Assembly (NCBI RefSeq): GCF_019097595.1
Contig: NC_080716.1
Location: forward strand, 32,593,901-32,657,900
Length of the DNA: 64,000 nucleotides
Direction: 5' to 3'
DNA from: Hemibagrus wyckioides
Lineage: Eukaryota; Chordata; Actinopteri; Siluriformes; Bagridae
Every line of letters starts with the position of its first letter. The stretch's first letter is position 1. Shown piece after piece: positions 1 to 13,217 of this stretch. The translations under genes were made by a program, and so were the position numbers. The notes below the pieces were generated by a model. It saw nothing but the letters and a program-made list of their open reading frames with translations, was not told where the DNA came from and did not search any database.

Positions 1-880
1 TGGTGGTGATGGTGGTAATGTTGAAGATAGTGGTGATAGTGGTGATGGTGGTAATGTTGAAGATAGTGGTGATGGTGGTAATGTTGAAGATAGTGGTGAT
101 AGTGGTGATGGTGATGTTGAAGATAGTGGTGATAGTGGTGATGGTGATGTTGAAGATAGTGGTGATGGTGGTAATGTTGAAGATAGTGGTGATAGTGGTG
201 ATGGTGATAGTGGTGATGGTGGTGATGGTGGTGATGGTGATAGTGGTGCTGGTGGTGGTGATGGTGATGGTGATGGTGGTGGTGGTGATGGTGATAGTGG
301 TGATGGTGGTGATGGTGATGGTGATAGTGGTGCTGGTGGTGATGGTGATGGTGATAGTGGTGCTGGTGGTGGTGATGGTGATGGTGGTGGTGGTGATAGT
401 GGTGATGGTGGTGATGGTGATAGTGGTGCTGGTGGTGGTGATGGTGGTGGTGGTGATGGTGATAGTGGTGATGGTGGTGATGGTGGTGGTGGTGATGGTG
501 ATAGTGGTGATGGTGGTGATGGTGATGGTGATAGTGGTGCTGGTGGTGGTGATGGTGATGGTGGTGGTGGTGATAGTGGTGATGGTGGTGATGGTGATAG
601 TGGTGCTGGTGGTGGTGATGGTGGTGGTGGTGATGGTGATAGTGGTGATGGTGGTGATGGTGATAGTGGTGATGGTGGTGATGGTGGTGATGGTGATAGT
701 GGTGCTGGTGGTGGTGATGGTGATGGTGGTGGTGGTGATGGTGATGGTGGTGATGGTGGTGGTGGTGATAGTGGTGCTGGTGGTGGTGATGGTGGTGATG
801 GTGATAGTGGTGATGGTGGTGCTGGTGGTGGTGATGGTGGTGATGGTGATAGTGGTGATGGTGGTGGTGGTAGTAATGGT
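1..880. repeat. Long GGTGATGGT-type variable repeat array
   Basis: An 880-base G/T-rich array of interleaved ggtgatggt, ggtgatagt and ggtgctggt trinucleotide words, with a longer period at its left end in which atgttgaaga recurs. It continues off the window's left edge. It is open in several frames only because the words contain no stops; the predicted peptide is almost pure Val and Met and is not credible as a protein. Confidence 0.95.
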
Positions 881-2316
881 GTTTCTTCTCTCTGGGGTTG
901 AGGAGGTTCTGGTACAGTGTGTTAGTCTGAGGTTACTTTGTTCTTACCTCTTTTACACTTTGTATCTTCTCTCAAACACTTTCATCTTTTCTCTCAAAGA
1001 TGATCTCTTTGATGTTAAAATCTATTTGGATTTTAAACCCCAGTGTTTGTGTTGATGGTTTCGCTTCCAGTTCACTGGTGCTGAAGGAGCTGGTGGTCTA
1101 TAATGACTCCTAGATCCTCAGACCACCAGCAGATGATCCAGACCAGTTCCTGCTGCTCTGCTTCGCTTCGCTTCCGCTTCGCGTCACTAGATTATCCTTC
1201 TTTCATCTCAGACATATTGCGGAGATAAGAAATGTGATGTCACTACATGAAGCAGAGACACTAGATCAGATCTGGGTCCAGTATAATGACCATATCAACA
1301 TGACACCTGATAAAAACCACACTAAAGCTTTTCAACAGATATTGTATTACTAAGAATCACAAAAATATTGCGGTGTCTTCTCAGAAGATTCACTTATAGA
1401 GGTATAGATGCTAGTGAAATTGGAGCCAGTGCAGGTCTTTTAATCTAAGACGATGTTATGAGAGGGTGCAGACTGTCCTGAAAATCTGTGATAGACCCAT
1501 TAGAAAAGAAGCGCTCACCTTACTGACAGCTCTCTATGGCTTTGAGCTTTATCTGGAAACTTCCATGACCTCTATCTCGCTTTATACACACACCACAAGC
1601 CATTAGTGTTCCTGCACTCCAGTCGATATCCACATGCGTTACTGTCTGATGGTACAGCCCACTAATCTACAAATCTATAATTCAGACAGACAGGTATAGA
1701 TAATGACATTCGCTTGGTGTGTGTGTGTGTGTGGGGGGGGTGTTATGGGCTTGGGGTGTAACACAATATCACTGTCTGTTCCTGTTTAATTCTCCAAAGC
1801 TGTATATCTGTATTCAGATTTTAATCAGAAATGGGTGTGGCCTAATCCAGAACATATTTTTTGTGAGAGAGAGAGAGAGCGAGAGAGAGAGCGAGAACTC
1901 TAACGCTATTGTCTTAGAAAATAACAGGGCTGCTCAGACAAGCGACTCGGTTCTGTTGGAGCTCTGGGTTCTTCAGCTCTGAGCGATGATTAGCTCTGCC
2001 ACAGGATTTCTGTGGAAGTGCTCTAGAAGACACGAGCGACGTGTCAGCCACCTCGCCACTGACCGAAGTCCAGATAATTACACAGCTCTGGCTGGCAGCA
2101 CAGGATTGTGATTCTGAGCTGTCAGAGCTTCTTCCTCCATGTGATATGTCTGTAGTCGTGACATTCGAGCCACAATATTCAATATTGAAGCGTCAGTCAG
2201 AGTAAGAGCTATACGGAGAACATTGAAGGAGCTTTATTTAATCTGTCTACTGCATTGTTCCTCCATGTACAGCAGGCTGGACTCGCCATAATATACATAC
2301 CATTGTTAATAGCAGT
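881..2316. other. Intergenic, no gene recognised
   Basis: I see no coding potential or recognisable element here. There is a short GCTTCGCTTCGC-type run near 1160, a (TG)n plus G-tract at about 1718-1741, and a GA-rich run at about 1866-1896. Confidence 0.6.
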
Positions 2317-2471
2317 ACATCACTGGTGGCTTCATGATGTTCAGGCACATCACTGGTGGCTTCATGATGTTCAGGCACATCACTGGTGGCTTCATGATGT
2401 TCAGGCACATCACTGGTGGCTTCATGATGTTCAGGCACATCACTGGTGGCTTCATGATGTTCAGGCACATG
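2317..2471. repeat. 30-bp minisatellite, five perfect units
   Basis: Five head-to-tail identical 30-base units (containing cactggtggcttcatgatg) start at 2317, 2347, 2377, 2407 and 2437, followed by a partial sixth. There are no spacers, so it is not CRISPR-like. The open frames on both strands result from a unit length divisible by three. Confidence 0.95.
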
Positions 2472-3157
2472 ATACTGAAAATGGACACACTGGTGATGTC
2501 CATGGAAATGATCCATATAAGTTGGAGAATTCATAGAGATGATCTGTGTAAGTTTCATGGAGATGATTCATGGTGATGATTCATGTAAGTTTTCTTCTAT
2601 ACCAGGACCAACTGTTCCACAGGAGCTGTGGACAGAAGAGCATCAGGCATAAAGGATCAGCCAGATGGAACCTCAGCTCAGTTTCATCACCAGACCTAAA
2701 ATATCACAATAATATCTGAACGCCTTCCGGTGAGTCAGCGGGTGAGCTGGTTCCTCGTGACATCCTGGTGTAAAGGTTCTCCAGAACTTTAGGTTCCAGA
2801 GTTCCTCATCATGAAGAACCCATGGAAAATAATCCAGAGGGAACTTTGTGGTTTAATATTGTTCAGATAGAACAGAGTTTCATACAAAATTTATTTATTT
2901 TTTTAAATCCCATCTCAGTCTGAGGATAATCTGCTTAGCAGTGAGGTTATTGATCTTCTGGATCTTCAGCAGATACACAGAGACATGAAAGCGTTAAATT
3001 GAGTGATCTTTACACCTCAGTGACATGAAGGAAACGGAGTGTGTGAGGAGGGCAAGAAGCCCAGCTAATGCTTTCTGATTGATTATTGATCGTGTTTGTG
3101 TGGATGAAGTGATGGAACATAACGGAGATCAAATAAGTGTTCGTAATTCATCACTTA

Positions 3158-3192
<35 letters not shown>

Positions 3193-3493
3193 GTGACATA
3201 CAGACACTTGACGTGAGCGTCCTCTGCTGATGAGCTGACAGTGACGTGTAAATGAATGAAGTGTGTGTTTTCTGGAACGTTCCATAATCAATCCACACAA
3301 TCAATAAGCCTCAGCATTTACTTTCTTTCTTCAGTCTTCTATTCTTTCTTTTCTTTCTTTCACTTTCTTTTTTTTACAGTATATGTGTCAGTGTTTGGAT
3401 CAGCAGTATGTGCAGCTGTGTGTTGGTCCTCTGGGTGGCGCTGTCTTTTAGTCGTGTGAGCAACAGAAGCTGAAATATTACACACATGGAGTG

Positions 3494-3530
<37 letters not shown>

Positions 3531-3590
3531 GTGTGACGTGTTTACAAAGTGTCATTTATACACTGATCTCTAATCCTACTATGGACTGTC
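2472..3590. other. Intergenic with CA and TG microsatellites
   Basis: Nothing gene-like is seen. There is a (CA)n tract at about 3159-3189 and a (TG)n tract at about 3495-3528. A weak degenerate continuation of the neighbouring minisatellite (repeated gatgattcatg words) runs to about 2590. Confidence 0.6.
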
Positions 3591-4250
3591 TCATAGTCTG
3601 TCTGTCTCTCACCCTGTCTGTCTGTCTCTTTCCTTGTCTGTCTGTCTGTCTGTCTCTCTCCCTGTCTGTCTGTCTGCCTCTCACCCTATCTGTCTAATTG
3701 TCTCTCACCCTGTCTAACTTTGAAACCATTTGTCTGTCTCTCTCCCTGTCTGTCTGTCTGCCTCTCACCATATCTGTCTGATTGTCTCTCACCCTGTCTA
3801 ACTGTCTGTCTGTCTCTTTCCTTGTCTAGCTGTCTGTCTGTCTCTCTCTCTCCCTGCCTGTCTGTCTGACTGATTGTATGTTACCCTGTCTGTCTGCCTC
3901 TCTGTCTGTCTGTCTCTGCCTCTATGTATCTGTCTGTCTGCCTGTCTCTCAGCCTCTCTCTCTGTGTCTGTTTGTCTATCTGTCTCTCTCTGTCTCAGGC
4001 CCTGTATGTCTGTCTGTCTGTCTCTCACACTGTCTGTCTGTTTGTCTCTCTGCCTCACACCATGCCCATCTGTCTATCTGTCCATCTGTCTGTCTCCCAC
4101 TCTGTCTGTCTGCCTATTTGTCTATGTATCTGTCTGTCTCTCAGCCTTCTGTCAGTCTGCCTTTCTGTCTACATGCCTCAGAGCATGTCTGTCTGTCTTT
4201 ATGTCTGTCTGTCTCTCCAGCTGCCTGTCTGTCTCTCTAACACGCCCTTC
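3591..4250. repeat. Degenerate (TCTG)n / CCTGTCTGTCTCTC array
   Basis: About 650 bases of tctg and ctgtctctc words with interruptions such as accctgtctaact. Open frames on both strands are low-complexity artefacts (Cys-Leu-Ser or Asp-Arg-Gln repeats). Confidence 0.9.
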
Positions 4251-4488
4251 TCTGATCTTCTCCTCTTGTTAAGGCCGTGTTTCGCTCTGAAGGTCATTTT
4301 AAAGGGAGCCAAGTAACAATTGTTGTCGTAAATCTCGCGCCTTCGCTAGCGAACAACAGGCTGAGACGGAAATAGACGCACAGGTTCAGCGTGGTTAACG
4401 TGCCTGAGCCGCACGGCATCATGGGAGAAATATTCAGTCAATGCAGATCACCTGATATAGAGACAAAGAGTGTCCATATATACTCTGG

Positions 4489-4520
<32 letters not shown>

Positions 4521-4887
4521 GGCTAGTGAAATTTTTAAACAAAATGGCTGCCACGTTTAATCAGACACTGCTTCTACACCCAGAGTTAGCATTAAACGCG
4601 TCATGTTTAGTGAGCTAATGCTTGGATTCTTACCACATCATCACACATCAGGTGTCAAAACTTGTCCCCATGTGAGCAGCTGCAGGACCAAGTTAAACAG
4701 CTGGAACCCAAAACTTTTTTTGCACAAAACCTGAAAAGCTAAACATGCAGGCCGTGTGTGGCATAAAACAGGGGGTGTGTCCTTCCATAATCGCTGGCAA
4801 TCAGCCAATCAGCTTGCAGCATGAATTTTCAATGTTAGCTTTGATTTGCAAAGGGTGTGTGGACCCCACAGATCAAAGCTTACAGGA

Positions 4888-4925
<38 letters not shown>

Positions 4926-5041
4926 TCTCTGGTTACAGGTTTTTATGAGTCATGTTGAGGTTCTGAAGCTCGCTGTGTGTTATTACAGCTTCAGAAGTCT
5001 GATATTAAAGCAGTTAAAAACGGCTCAGTGTCACTGTTTTG

Positions 5042-5080
<39 letters not shown>

Positions 5081-5412
5081 TTCCACTTCACAGCTCTTCT
5101 CTGCAGGACCTGGGCATGGTCAGTGACTCCAGCTGACCCCAGTGTGAGGTCCTGCTTCATCACACCTCCGTGGTATAAAAGAAAACGTTTACAGAAGGAG
5201 AACAGGTGCACAGAGTGGAGGAGGAGGAGAGAGGGAGGAGGAGGAGTGGAGAGAGGGAGGAGGAGGAGGAGGATAACAGGTGCTGAAGGGATCTCCAGCG
5301 TGTTAAAACTGCTACATTCTTTCTCAGATGAAGGTGATTACAACCATCTGTGTTTCTCCTGAGCCCTGAACCTGACGGAGATTATTACAGCTTCACACTG
5401 AAACACCACTCT
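4251..5412. other. Intergenic with dinucleotide arrays
   Basis: No gene is recognised. (CA)n tracts lie at about 4492-4519 and 4890-4920 and a (TG)n tract at about 5045-5079. A short GGA-rich purine stretch lies at 5217-5275. Confidence 0.55.
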
Positions 5413-5424
5413 ATAATCACACAC

Positions 5425-5489
<65 letters not shown>

Positions 5490-5495
5490 TCTCTC

Positions 5496-5533
<38 letters not shown>

Positions 5534-5597
5534 TCTCTCTATCTCTCTCTCTCCCCCCCCCCCTCTCTCTCTATCTCTCTCTCTCTCTCTCCATCTC

Positions 5598-5631
<34 letters not shown>

Positions 5632-5653
5632 CCCCCCCTCTCTCTCTCTCATT

Positions 5654-5692
<39 letters not shown>

Positions 5693-5751
5693 GTCCACGT
5701 CTCCCCCCCCCTCTCTCTCATTGTCCATCTCTCTCTCTCTCTCTCTCATTG

Positions 5752-5788
<37 letters not shown>

Positions 5789-5806
5789 GCCCATCTCTCT
5801 CTCTCT
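5413..5806. repeat. Polypyrimidine (CT)n tract of about 390 bp
   Basis: Nearly pure (CT)n interspersed with C-runs and cattgtccatct words. All pyrimidines lie on the + strand over long stretches. Ser-Leu and Arg-Glu open frames here are artefacts. Confidence 0.95.
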
Positions 5807-6589
5807 TCTCTTTTGTTTTTCTTCTCCTTAACTCTAAATTTCTTTTTAATGGTTATTTCTGATATTTAATGGCAGTAATGGTATTTTTACAGCAGCAGTA
5901 GTAATAAGTAATGAGTAAATGATCAGGAGGAAGATCTTAGAGGCTGAGAAAGCTTCAGATGTGTGTTGAAGGAGTGAGAAGCCTCCACACTGCCCCTGTT
6001 ACCCCAAACAGCCTCCATCCGCCGAGTGCTGTCTCTCGATCGGCTTTCTGCTGTCAGACTCATGCAGGAGGCGTGGCCTAATGTCTGATCATTCCTTCTT
6101 TTTTATATTCTGTACTTAAAAACCGAACATAATGTCATAACCATGTTATTAATATTCTCTGTGAAGAGTTTGAAATGAATCACATAAGAGTCGACTCATT
6201 GCTTGATTCGTTCCTGCTTGAACTGATTCACTTAAAAGAGTCAATCTGAGAAAACGATTCCTTCATGAACTGATAAATCATTTGTGTTTAAGAAAACAGA
6301 ACGAACGTAAACACACCTGACCTTTACGCGACTCTGGGACAGATGCTACGGTCACTCAGGACGTTTCTCCTGAGACGTCAGGAAATGAAATGAAATTAAA
6401 GCCTGAGGTTTTCAGCTTTCAGCATTCAGTCCAAGTCCTGATGATATTCTGCGGCTTTTCTTCAAGCTTTTTATTCGAGTATTTTTACGGTCTTTTCTGC
6501 TTGTTATTTCAGTTACACAACACTTTTAATAAGAGGAAAAAGGAAATGAACCCAAACCTGAGCTTCACTTAGTCCCAACATTTTAAATC

Positions 6590-6654
<65 letters not shown>

Positions 6655-7284
6655 TATTAGCTCACATCACATATTTTATATTCTGTTTTTTTATCTGAGG
6701 CTGAAGTCTCTTCTCTCACACACAGATTCATAAATTCATCATGAAGCTTATTTTATTCTGTTTGCTTTTAATTCGATGTTTTTTGCTCTTCGGGGTCTGT
6801 TATTGCTGGAACATGTTCCGTGGCTGAAAACAGAAACAACTCTAACAATTAAATAATAATTTAAACAAATATTTTTTACCAAAAAATTCAAAAAATAAGT
6901 TATAACTAACTTTAAAAAAAAAAAAATTAACTGAATTCGAGAATAAAAAATACATTGATAAAATTAATTTAAAAAAAACCCAATATATTTGACATTTCCT
7001 ATCATACTGTACACTGTATATATATATATATATATATAAATATTTATTATTATTTTAATGTCTTTTATTTCTGTGACAAAAACTAAATGTGACTAAATGA
7101 TTGTCAATATCATTCCTAATAAATAAATAATAATTTGAATAAATTTAACAAAATAAAAATAAAAATAATAGTTTACTGTAAAAAAAGAAATAAATGTATT
7201 AAATACATTACAAAAATATAACTTAAAATAATAAAAATGACATATTTTACATATCCTGTTACACTTTATACAAAAATATATAAA

Positions 7285-7321
<37 letters not shown>

Positions 7322-7518
7322 CTTTCCTTATTAGTTTATTCCTTTTTATTTTATAACCTCTGAAGGTAACCAGGTTAGTCTTTTTATATATTTTTTTTTC
7401 ACTACATTTGGTATTGCTCCACCCCTTTAAGCTCCGCCCCCAAAGTCTAGCTGGAATGATGTCAGAATGTAAATACGCTCTGTATCTAATAAAAATCAGT
7501 TCAGACTGTAGACAGAAT

Positions 7519-7582
<64 letters not shown>

Positions 7583-7770
7583 AGTTACTAACAGTTTATA
7601 AATGAAATGTTATAATTCTCTCTCTCTCTCTCTGTGTCAGTGTGGAATCTTTACAGACAGAGCCACGGTGAGATGTTTGTCCAGCACACAGTGGTTTCAG
7701 ATTTCATCCTCTCACTCTCTCTCTCTCTCTCTCTCTCTCTCAGCTCTTCACTGTCTTCATGGACAATGTC
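5807..7770. other. AT-rich intergenic region 5' of the myosin light chain gene
   Basis: No gene is recognised. It holds (TAA)n at about 6592-6653, (TA)n at 7018-7038, (TTA)n at about 7284-7321 and (GAAA)n at about 7520-7582. Confidence 0.6.
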
Positions 7771-7840
7771 CCAAATTTAGCTCTAGTTGTTACTCAGGCC
7801 TTTTGTTCTGCATCCCAAATAGCCTGGCCACATCTCACCT

Positions 7841-7850
7841 CCTTTTAAGG
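7841..7850 (+). promoter_or_regulatory. CArG box (SRF site) of the myosin light chain promoter
   Basis: The decamer CCTTTTAAGG is a perfect CC(A/T)6GG element, 35 bases upstream of the TATA box. A second, 9-of-10 match (CCAAATTTAG) lies at 7771-7780. CArG boxes bound by serum response factor are established drivers of muscle contractile genes, which fits the gene immediately downstream. Confidence 0.75.
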
Positions 7851-7877
7851 TTTTCCCCCCTGGAAGGTGGTGTGAGG

Positions 7878-7893
7878 CACCTGGGTATAAAAA
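7878..7893 (+). promoter_or_regulatory. E-box and TATA box of the myosin light chain promoter
   Basis: CACCTG at 7878-7883 fits the CANNTG E-box bound by myogenic bHLH factors. TATAAAAA follows at 7886-7893. Transcription would start near 7915-7925, leaving a 5' leader of about 70 bases before the ATG at 7991. Confidence 0.75.
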
Positions 7894-7990
7894 CCCCCTC
7901 AGAGCGGGGCAGATTTGCACCGGGATCACTTTTTCTCCTCTCTCTCACCCTCTCTCCTTCTTCTTCATCTCCATCTCCATCTCCATCATC

Positions 7991-8256
7991 ATGGCCCCCA
8001 AAAAGAAGGAAGAGCCGAAACCCGTCGCTGCCCCAAAACCCCCGGAGCCCGAACCTCCCAAAGAGCCAGAGTTTAACGCGGCTGAAGTCAAGGTAGGTTC
8101 CTCAAATCCATCAGATTTATTCATCAGTCCTGATCTCAGTAACGTAAATGTAGCAGGATAAATCGCTTGATAAAAATAGTAGTGATGTTTATTAAAACTA
8201 ATCAGAGTGTGATGATAAATAATATTATATTAGTGCAGTGTGGGATTCTTCACGTC

Positions 8257-8336
<80 letters not shown>

Positions 8337-8428
8337 GTTTATTTATTTAGTTACTTATTCATTCATTTAACCCACCAACAGGTGGAGCTCTAAACACATA
8401 CACACAGCAACATGGACATATCTACAGG

Positions 8429-8468
<40 letters not shown>

Positions 8469-8813
8469 GTTCGATTTGTCTTCATCTCTCTTTTTCCTCC
8501 TCTCAGTAAAGTCATTTTCTCTGATTAAATTATTAATAAGACACTGGGAGGATTCGGCCTCTTCACCTTCCAGCAGAACGACTCCAGAGCTTTACTCCTT
8601 ATTTCCCAGCGGCAGAGCATGAGTGTGTTTCTCACTGAATTGGTTTCAGAAGCCTTTACGGAAATTATGCTTTTGAAAAATTAGCATCTGCTTCGGCTCA
8701 GAGGAGAAACTGGGGAAATTGGATCTAACCTTTTTTTTTAAAAAAAAGATTTTTTCGATAAAATAATCAGAAAACTGAACTTTAGAGGAAATGTTCGACC
8801 TGCTTTTTTATTT

Positions 8814-8862
<49 letters not shown>

Positions 8863-8878
8863 CAACAACAACAACAAC

Positions 8879-8923
<45 letters not shown>

Positions 8924-9111
8924 CAGCAACTTTACAAACTAATTATATCAGCCTAGAGTGAATTTATTTATTTATTTATTTATTTGATCTTAATAAGAGT
9001 TTTAACTACAGGTAATAAATAATGTGAAATAAGAAAAAAATTAAGCTTAAATTAACAATAAATAAATCAATAAATAATCAGAAAAAAAGTTTTAATGTTG
9101 AAACATTCCTA

Positions 9112-9171
<60 letters not shown>

Positions 9172-9420
9172 CTGTTTAAATTCACATTTCATCCTTAAGT
9201 AAACGTTTCCATTAGCTCTGTGTGTGTGTGTGTGTGTGTGTGTGAGTGTGTGTGTGTGTGTGATGAGGGATTTTCTTCGTTCCTTGCAGTCTCACTGTTA
9301 TTTCAGTTCACAGTCTCATAAATTTCTCTCCATCTGAAAGCGATATTGTGAAAGCATACGGTTGGAAAAAGGAGAAACTCGACCCCACATTTATTTCTTC
9401 AGAGTTCTGTTTAAAGCTAA

Positions 9421-9461
<41 letters not shown>

Positions 9462-10833
9462 CACACACATCAGGACTACAGTGTGGATCTAAAAGGAGGA
9501 GATTTCAGAGTGCACTTCACTCCACACACAGGAATGTGGGAGTGCATCTGAGTCTCATTACCAGCTTCCCACAACACTACACACTGTAGACCACACACAC
9601 ACACACACACATACACATACTCACTCACACACACATACACATACACATACTCACTCACTCACACACACACACACACATACTCACTCACACACACACACAC
9701 ACACACATACTCACTCACACACACACACACATACTCACACACACACACACACACACACATACTCACACACACACACACACACACACATACTCAAATTATA
9801 TTACATTTATTTTTTTATCCATTTCTCAGTAGCTGAAGCTTTAATATATACGTTATAACACGTTATTATACATGCAGGAATAACTGACGTAAATTGAATT
9901 AAACCGTTAGCAACACCCAGCTGAGTATTATTATGGGATGTAACACTGAGTATTATAATGAGATGTAACACTGAGCATTATTATTATGGGATGTAAAGCT
10001 GATGGTTAAGCTAAATTAACATTAGCTTTAGTGCAGCTAGGAAGCAATAACAAACCGTGTGACTAAACAGTTGTGTTCACACTTTATTTAGCTTGTTCAA
10101 GTATCTCTGTGACGTGTGTGTGTGAGTGTGTGTGTGTGTGTATGTGTGTTTGAGTGAGTGAGTGTGTGTGTGTGTCTGTGTGTGTGTGTGAAGGTCATGC
10201 CTACATGCTTTAGGACAGAAGGCATGCGAGAGCAGCTGAATTAACCCGAGTGTAACCCAAGAAGACGAGTTAAAAATTTACCGAAGCCTCAAGGCTGAGA
10301 AAAAAAAAGATCCAGCACACGTGTGTGTTCCTCAGAATTAAATTTAGAACTAATTTTAGAATTACGGTACTTCTGTTACTGTACCGGTCAATCTGTATGG
10401 ACTGGAACTGGACTGGAAAACTGCAGTCTGTAATAATTACTGAACTTTAACCTGATAATATTCCAATTAATTAAAAAAAACTTCAATAAAATGAAAGGTT
10501 TAAAGCTCCTGTAGTGAAGTCCATTCAGATCCTGATGATGTTTCTTCTCTCCATCCATAAATATTTATCTTCTTCATGTTCTTCCAGGTGGAGTTCACGC
10601 CTGAGCAGATTGAGGGTAAATGTTTCGTTTCTTTAATCATTTTGTTTCGTTATTGTAATGTAAAATATAACATTCAAATTTAACTAACTAAAAATAATTC
10701 AATTTTCTATTTTTTTTTAAGCAAGCATAATGCAAATCTATCTTTTTTTTTTAAAAAAAAAAAAGTTTTTTCACCCCTATCTTAACTTGTCTCTGGCAGA
10801 ATTTTTAAAAAAAAATATATATATATGTAGTTA

Positions 10834-10864
<31 letters not shown>

Positions 10865-11082
10865 CAGACATATATTTTTAATTTTTCAATCTTTGTTTTG
10901 CTTTTTAAAATAAATAAATAAAAAAAAAATAAATAAATAAATAAATATATATATATATATATATTCTGTTATGTTAATTGCTATATTGTGATGTTTGGCA
11001 GAACGACTAGCCAACAAGTTCTACGTTCAAATTCAGACCATTTTTCAAAAAGTTTTCCATCTTCTCCATCACTCATTTTCCA

Positions 11083-11119
<37 letters not shown>

Positions 11120-13098
11120 GAAAAGCTTACTCAGGGCTGTCAGCTTTATACAGAACATGACACAAGCCAGGTCTTTTTCAATGTTACACTCTAATCACTT
11201 TATCTAATCAGTAATCAGCTTCTGCTATGCTACATTTAATCAATTTCGAGAAGACATTATGTTAAACTCCACATGTCGTCCTTCATCACCACTCTCAGAT
11301 CCACACGTGTCTCTTCCTCAGATTTCAAGGACGCGTTCCAGCTTTTTGACCGGACGCCAACCAACGAGATGAAGATCACCTTCGCCCAGTGTGGAGACGT
11401 CATCAGAGCCCTGGGCCAAAACCCCACCAACGCTGAGGTCATGTACGTGCTCGGAAAGCCCAAAGCTGAAGGTCAGCGCCAGTGACGGACACATCTACAT
11501 CATGTTTGAGCTGTGACACTGAGAGAAGATACACTTTTAACGTGTGTGTTTTCAGAGATGAACGTGAAGATGCTGGACTTCGATCAGTTCCTGCCCATGC
11601 ACCAGCACATCTGCAATGCTAAAGGTCGCGGCACGTTTGAGGACTTCGTTGAGGGACTGAGAGTCTTTGATAAGGAAGGAAACGGCACGGTGATGGGCGC
11701 TGAGCTCCGACACGTCCTCGCCACGCTGGGTAAAAACATCATGACACACACACACCATTCCTATCACTAAAATCAGGGTTATATTAACACATGACTCCTT
11801 TAGCTGACCACCACAAGAAATCCTCCTAAACATGTCAAATAGCAAATTTTCATTACCTGTGAAAATGTTTTGGCACCCCAACTCCCTCATAACTCCTTGG
11901 CATGTGTCCCATCCATCCATCTGTCCATCCATCTATCCATCCATCCATCCATCCATCCATCCAGGAGACTCAGGGCAAAAGGCTTGGTACATCATGGACA
12001 AAATCACACAATCACACACACTATAGAGCCACCAATCAGCCTACAACATGTCTTGGGAGTGGAGGAGGAAGCCAGAGAACCCAGAGGAAAGCCTGGAGGC
12101 ACCTGAAGAACATGCAAACTCCATAAACACTCACACACACATGGGAAAACCTCTCTCTCTCTCTTTCTCTCTCGCTCCCTTTTTTTTCTCTTTCTCTGTC
12201 TCTCTCTCTCTCCCTCCCTTTCTATCTCTCCCTCTCTGTCTGTCCCCCCCCCCTCCATGTGGTCATCTGTGTTTGTTCTCATTTCAGGTGAGAAGATGAA
12301 GGAGGATGAGGTGGAGCAGCTGATGGCCGGTCAGGAAGACACTAACGGCTGCATCAACTATGAGGGTGAGGGCACTAAAACACACACACACACACACATA
12401 TTTTCTATGTGTATTTAAATATTGATTATAGACAGTATAGCATTCATTTTATTTTATATTAATATTTATTTATTTACTTATTTATTTATTATTTACAGCC
12501 ATTGACCACTTCATTTATATGCATAATTTTTATACTCATTTATTTATGAGTATTTTTAATATATATTTAACATTTACAATGATTACATTGTTCAAAAATC
12601 CCATGTATTTTTTATGACATTAAATCTTTTTACATAAACAATTAATTAGAATATTTTACGAGAATATTATGTGCTGATAAAATGTTTTATATTTAATATA
12701 TAATTTAATTTAATAATATATAACTATATGTATTTCGAGTATTTATTTATTTATTTATATTTGTAATTAAGGGACTTATGTAATTTTTTTTAACATAAAA
12801 AACGGTTTTCTGTATTAATCTCATTATTTCCCTCAACATTAAACATTTAAGGTCATACATTTAATTCATGGTTATTTTTATTGGTGATTTTATTTATTTT
12901 ATTAAATGTAAACATTGATCTAAGATGGCGTTCTCTCAGTAGAGCTTTTATTAAATTTAATCTCCTGAAATAAAACGGGTGTAAAGTTGACTCAGGACTG
13001 CAGATGGCGCTGTTCTCTCTGTAATGTTCCTCATCAGGCAGAGTGTTGATCATTTTTCTCTTTCTGCAGCCTTCATTAAGTACATCATGGCTGGCTGA
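7991..13098 (+). CDS. Essential (alkali) myosin light chain, muscle type; six coding exons
   Basis: Coding exons are 7991-8092, 10588-10615, 11322-11471, 11556-11729, 12288-12365 and 13070-13098. All have GT/AG junctions and join in frame to 186 residues plus TGA. Exon sizes of 28, 150, 174, 78 and 29 match the conserved vertebrate essential light chain layout. The protein starts [11 protein letters not shown] with a Lys/Pro/Ala-rich extension of about 40 residues, as in long (LC1-type) isoforms that contact actin. EF-hand-like lobes follow, with [12 protein letters not shown] and the family signature [19 protein letters not shown], ending FIKYIMAG. It would bind the IQ motif of the myosin heavy-chain neck in the sarcomere. 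[11 protein letters not shown] and [10 protein letters not shown] resemble the MYL4/MYL3 cardiac/slow group more than MYL1, but I do not assign a symbol. The CArG/E-box promoter supports muscle expression. A duplicated last exon lies at 44,581. Confidence 0.95.
8093..10587 (+). other. Intron 1 of the myosin light chain gene, microsatellite-rich
   Basis: A 2.5-kb intron with no nested gene seen. It carries (TCTA)n at about 8257-8335, (CA)n at 8440-8464, a compound (TAA)n(CAA)n(TAA)n at about 8814-8922, (TTA)n at 9113-9171, (TG)n at 9219-9263, (CA)n at 9421-9469, a CA/ATACTCACT array at about 9592-9793, and (TG)n at about 10,112-10,190. Confidence 0.8.
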
Positions 13099-13217
13099 GC
13101 AGGTAGAGCTCCACCTTCACACTTCCCATCATGCACCTCTGCTCTCACTTCATGACTTTTACAAGATATTTCTAAATCATTTGACATTAATATTCAGATT
13201 TTACTTTTCTTACACAG

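Noticed and set aside
3..1055. 350-codon open frame at the left end
   Set aside because: It is Val/Met low-complexity translation of the GGTGATGGT array followed by ordinary AT-rich DNA; there is no protein signal.
2247..2576. Overlapping open frames and a repeat array that superficially resembles CRISPR
   Set aside because: The 30-bp units are contiguous with no spacers, and the frames exist on both strands because the unit is divisible by three.
3798..4316. Cys/Leu/Ser and Asp/Arg/Gln-rich open frames
   Set aside because: They are translations of the TCTG-type array.
5338..5862. Arg-Glu and Ser-Leu open frames of up to 170 codons
   Set aside because: They are translations of the (CT)n tract on either strand.
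8738..8929. Ile/Val-rich minus-strand frame
   Set aside because: It is a translation of the compound AAT/AAC microsatellite.
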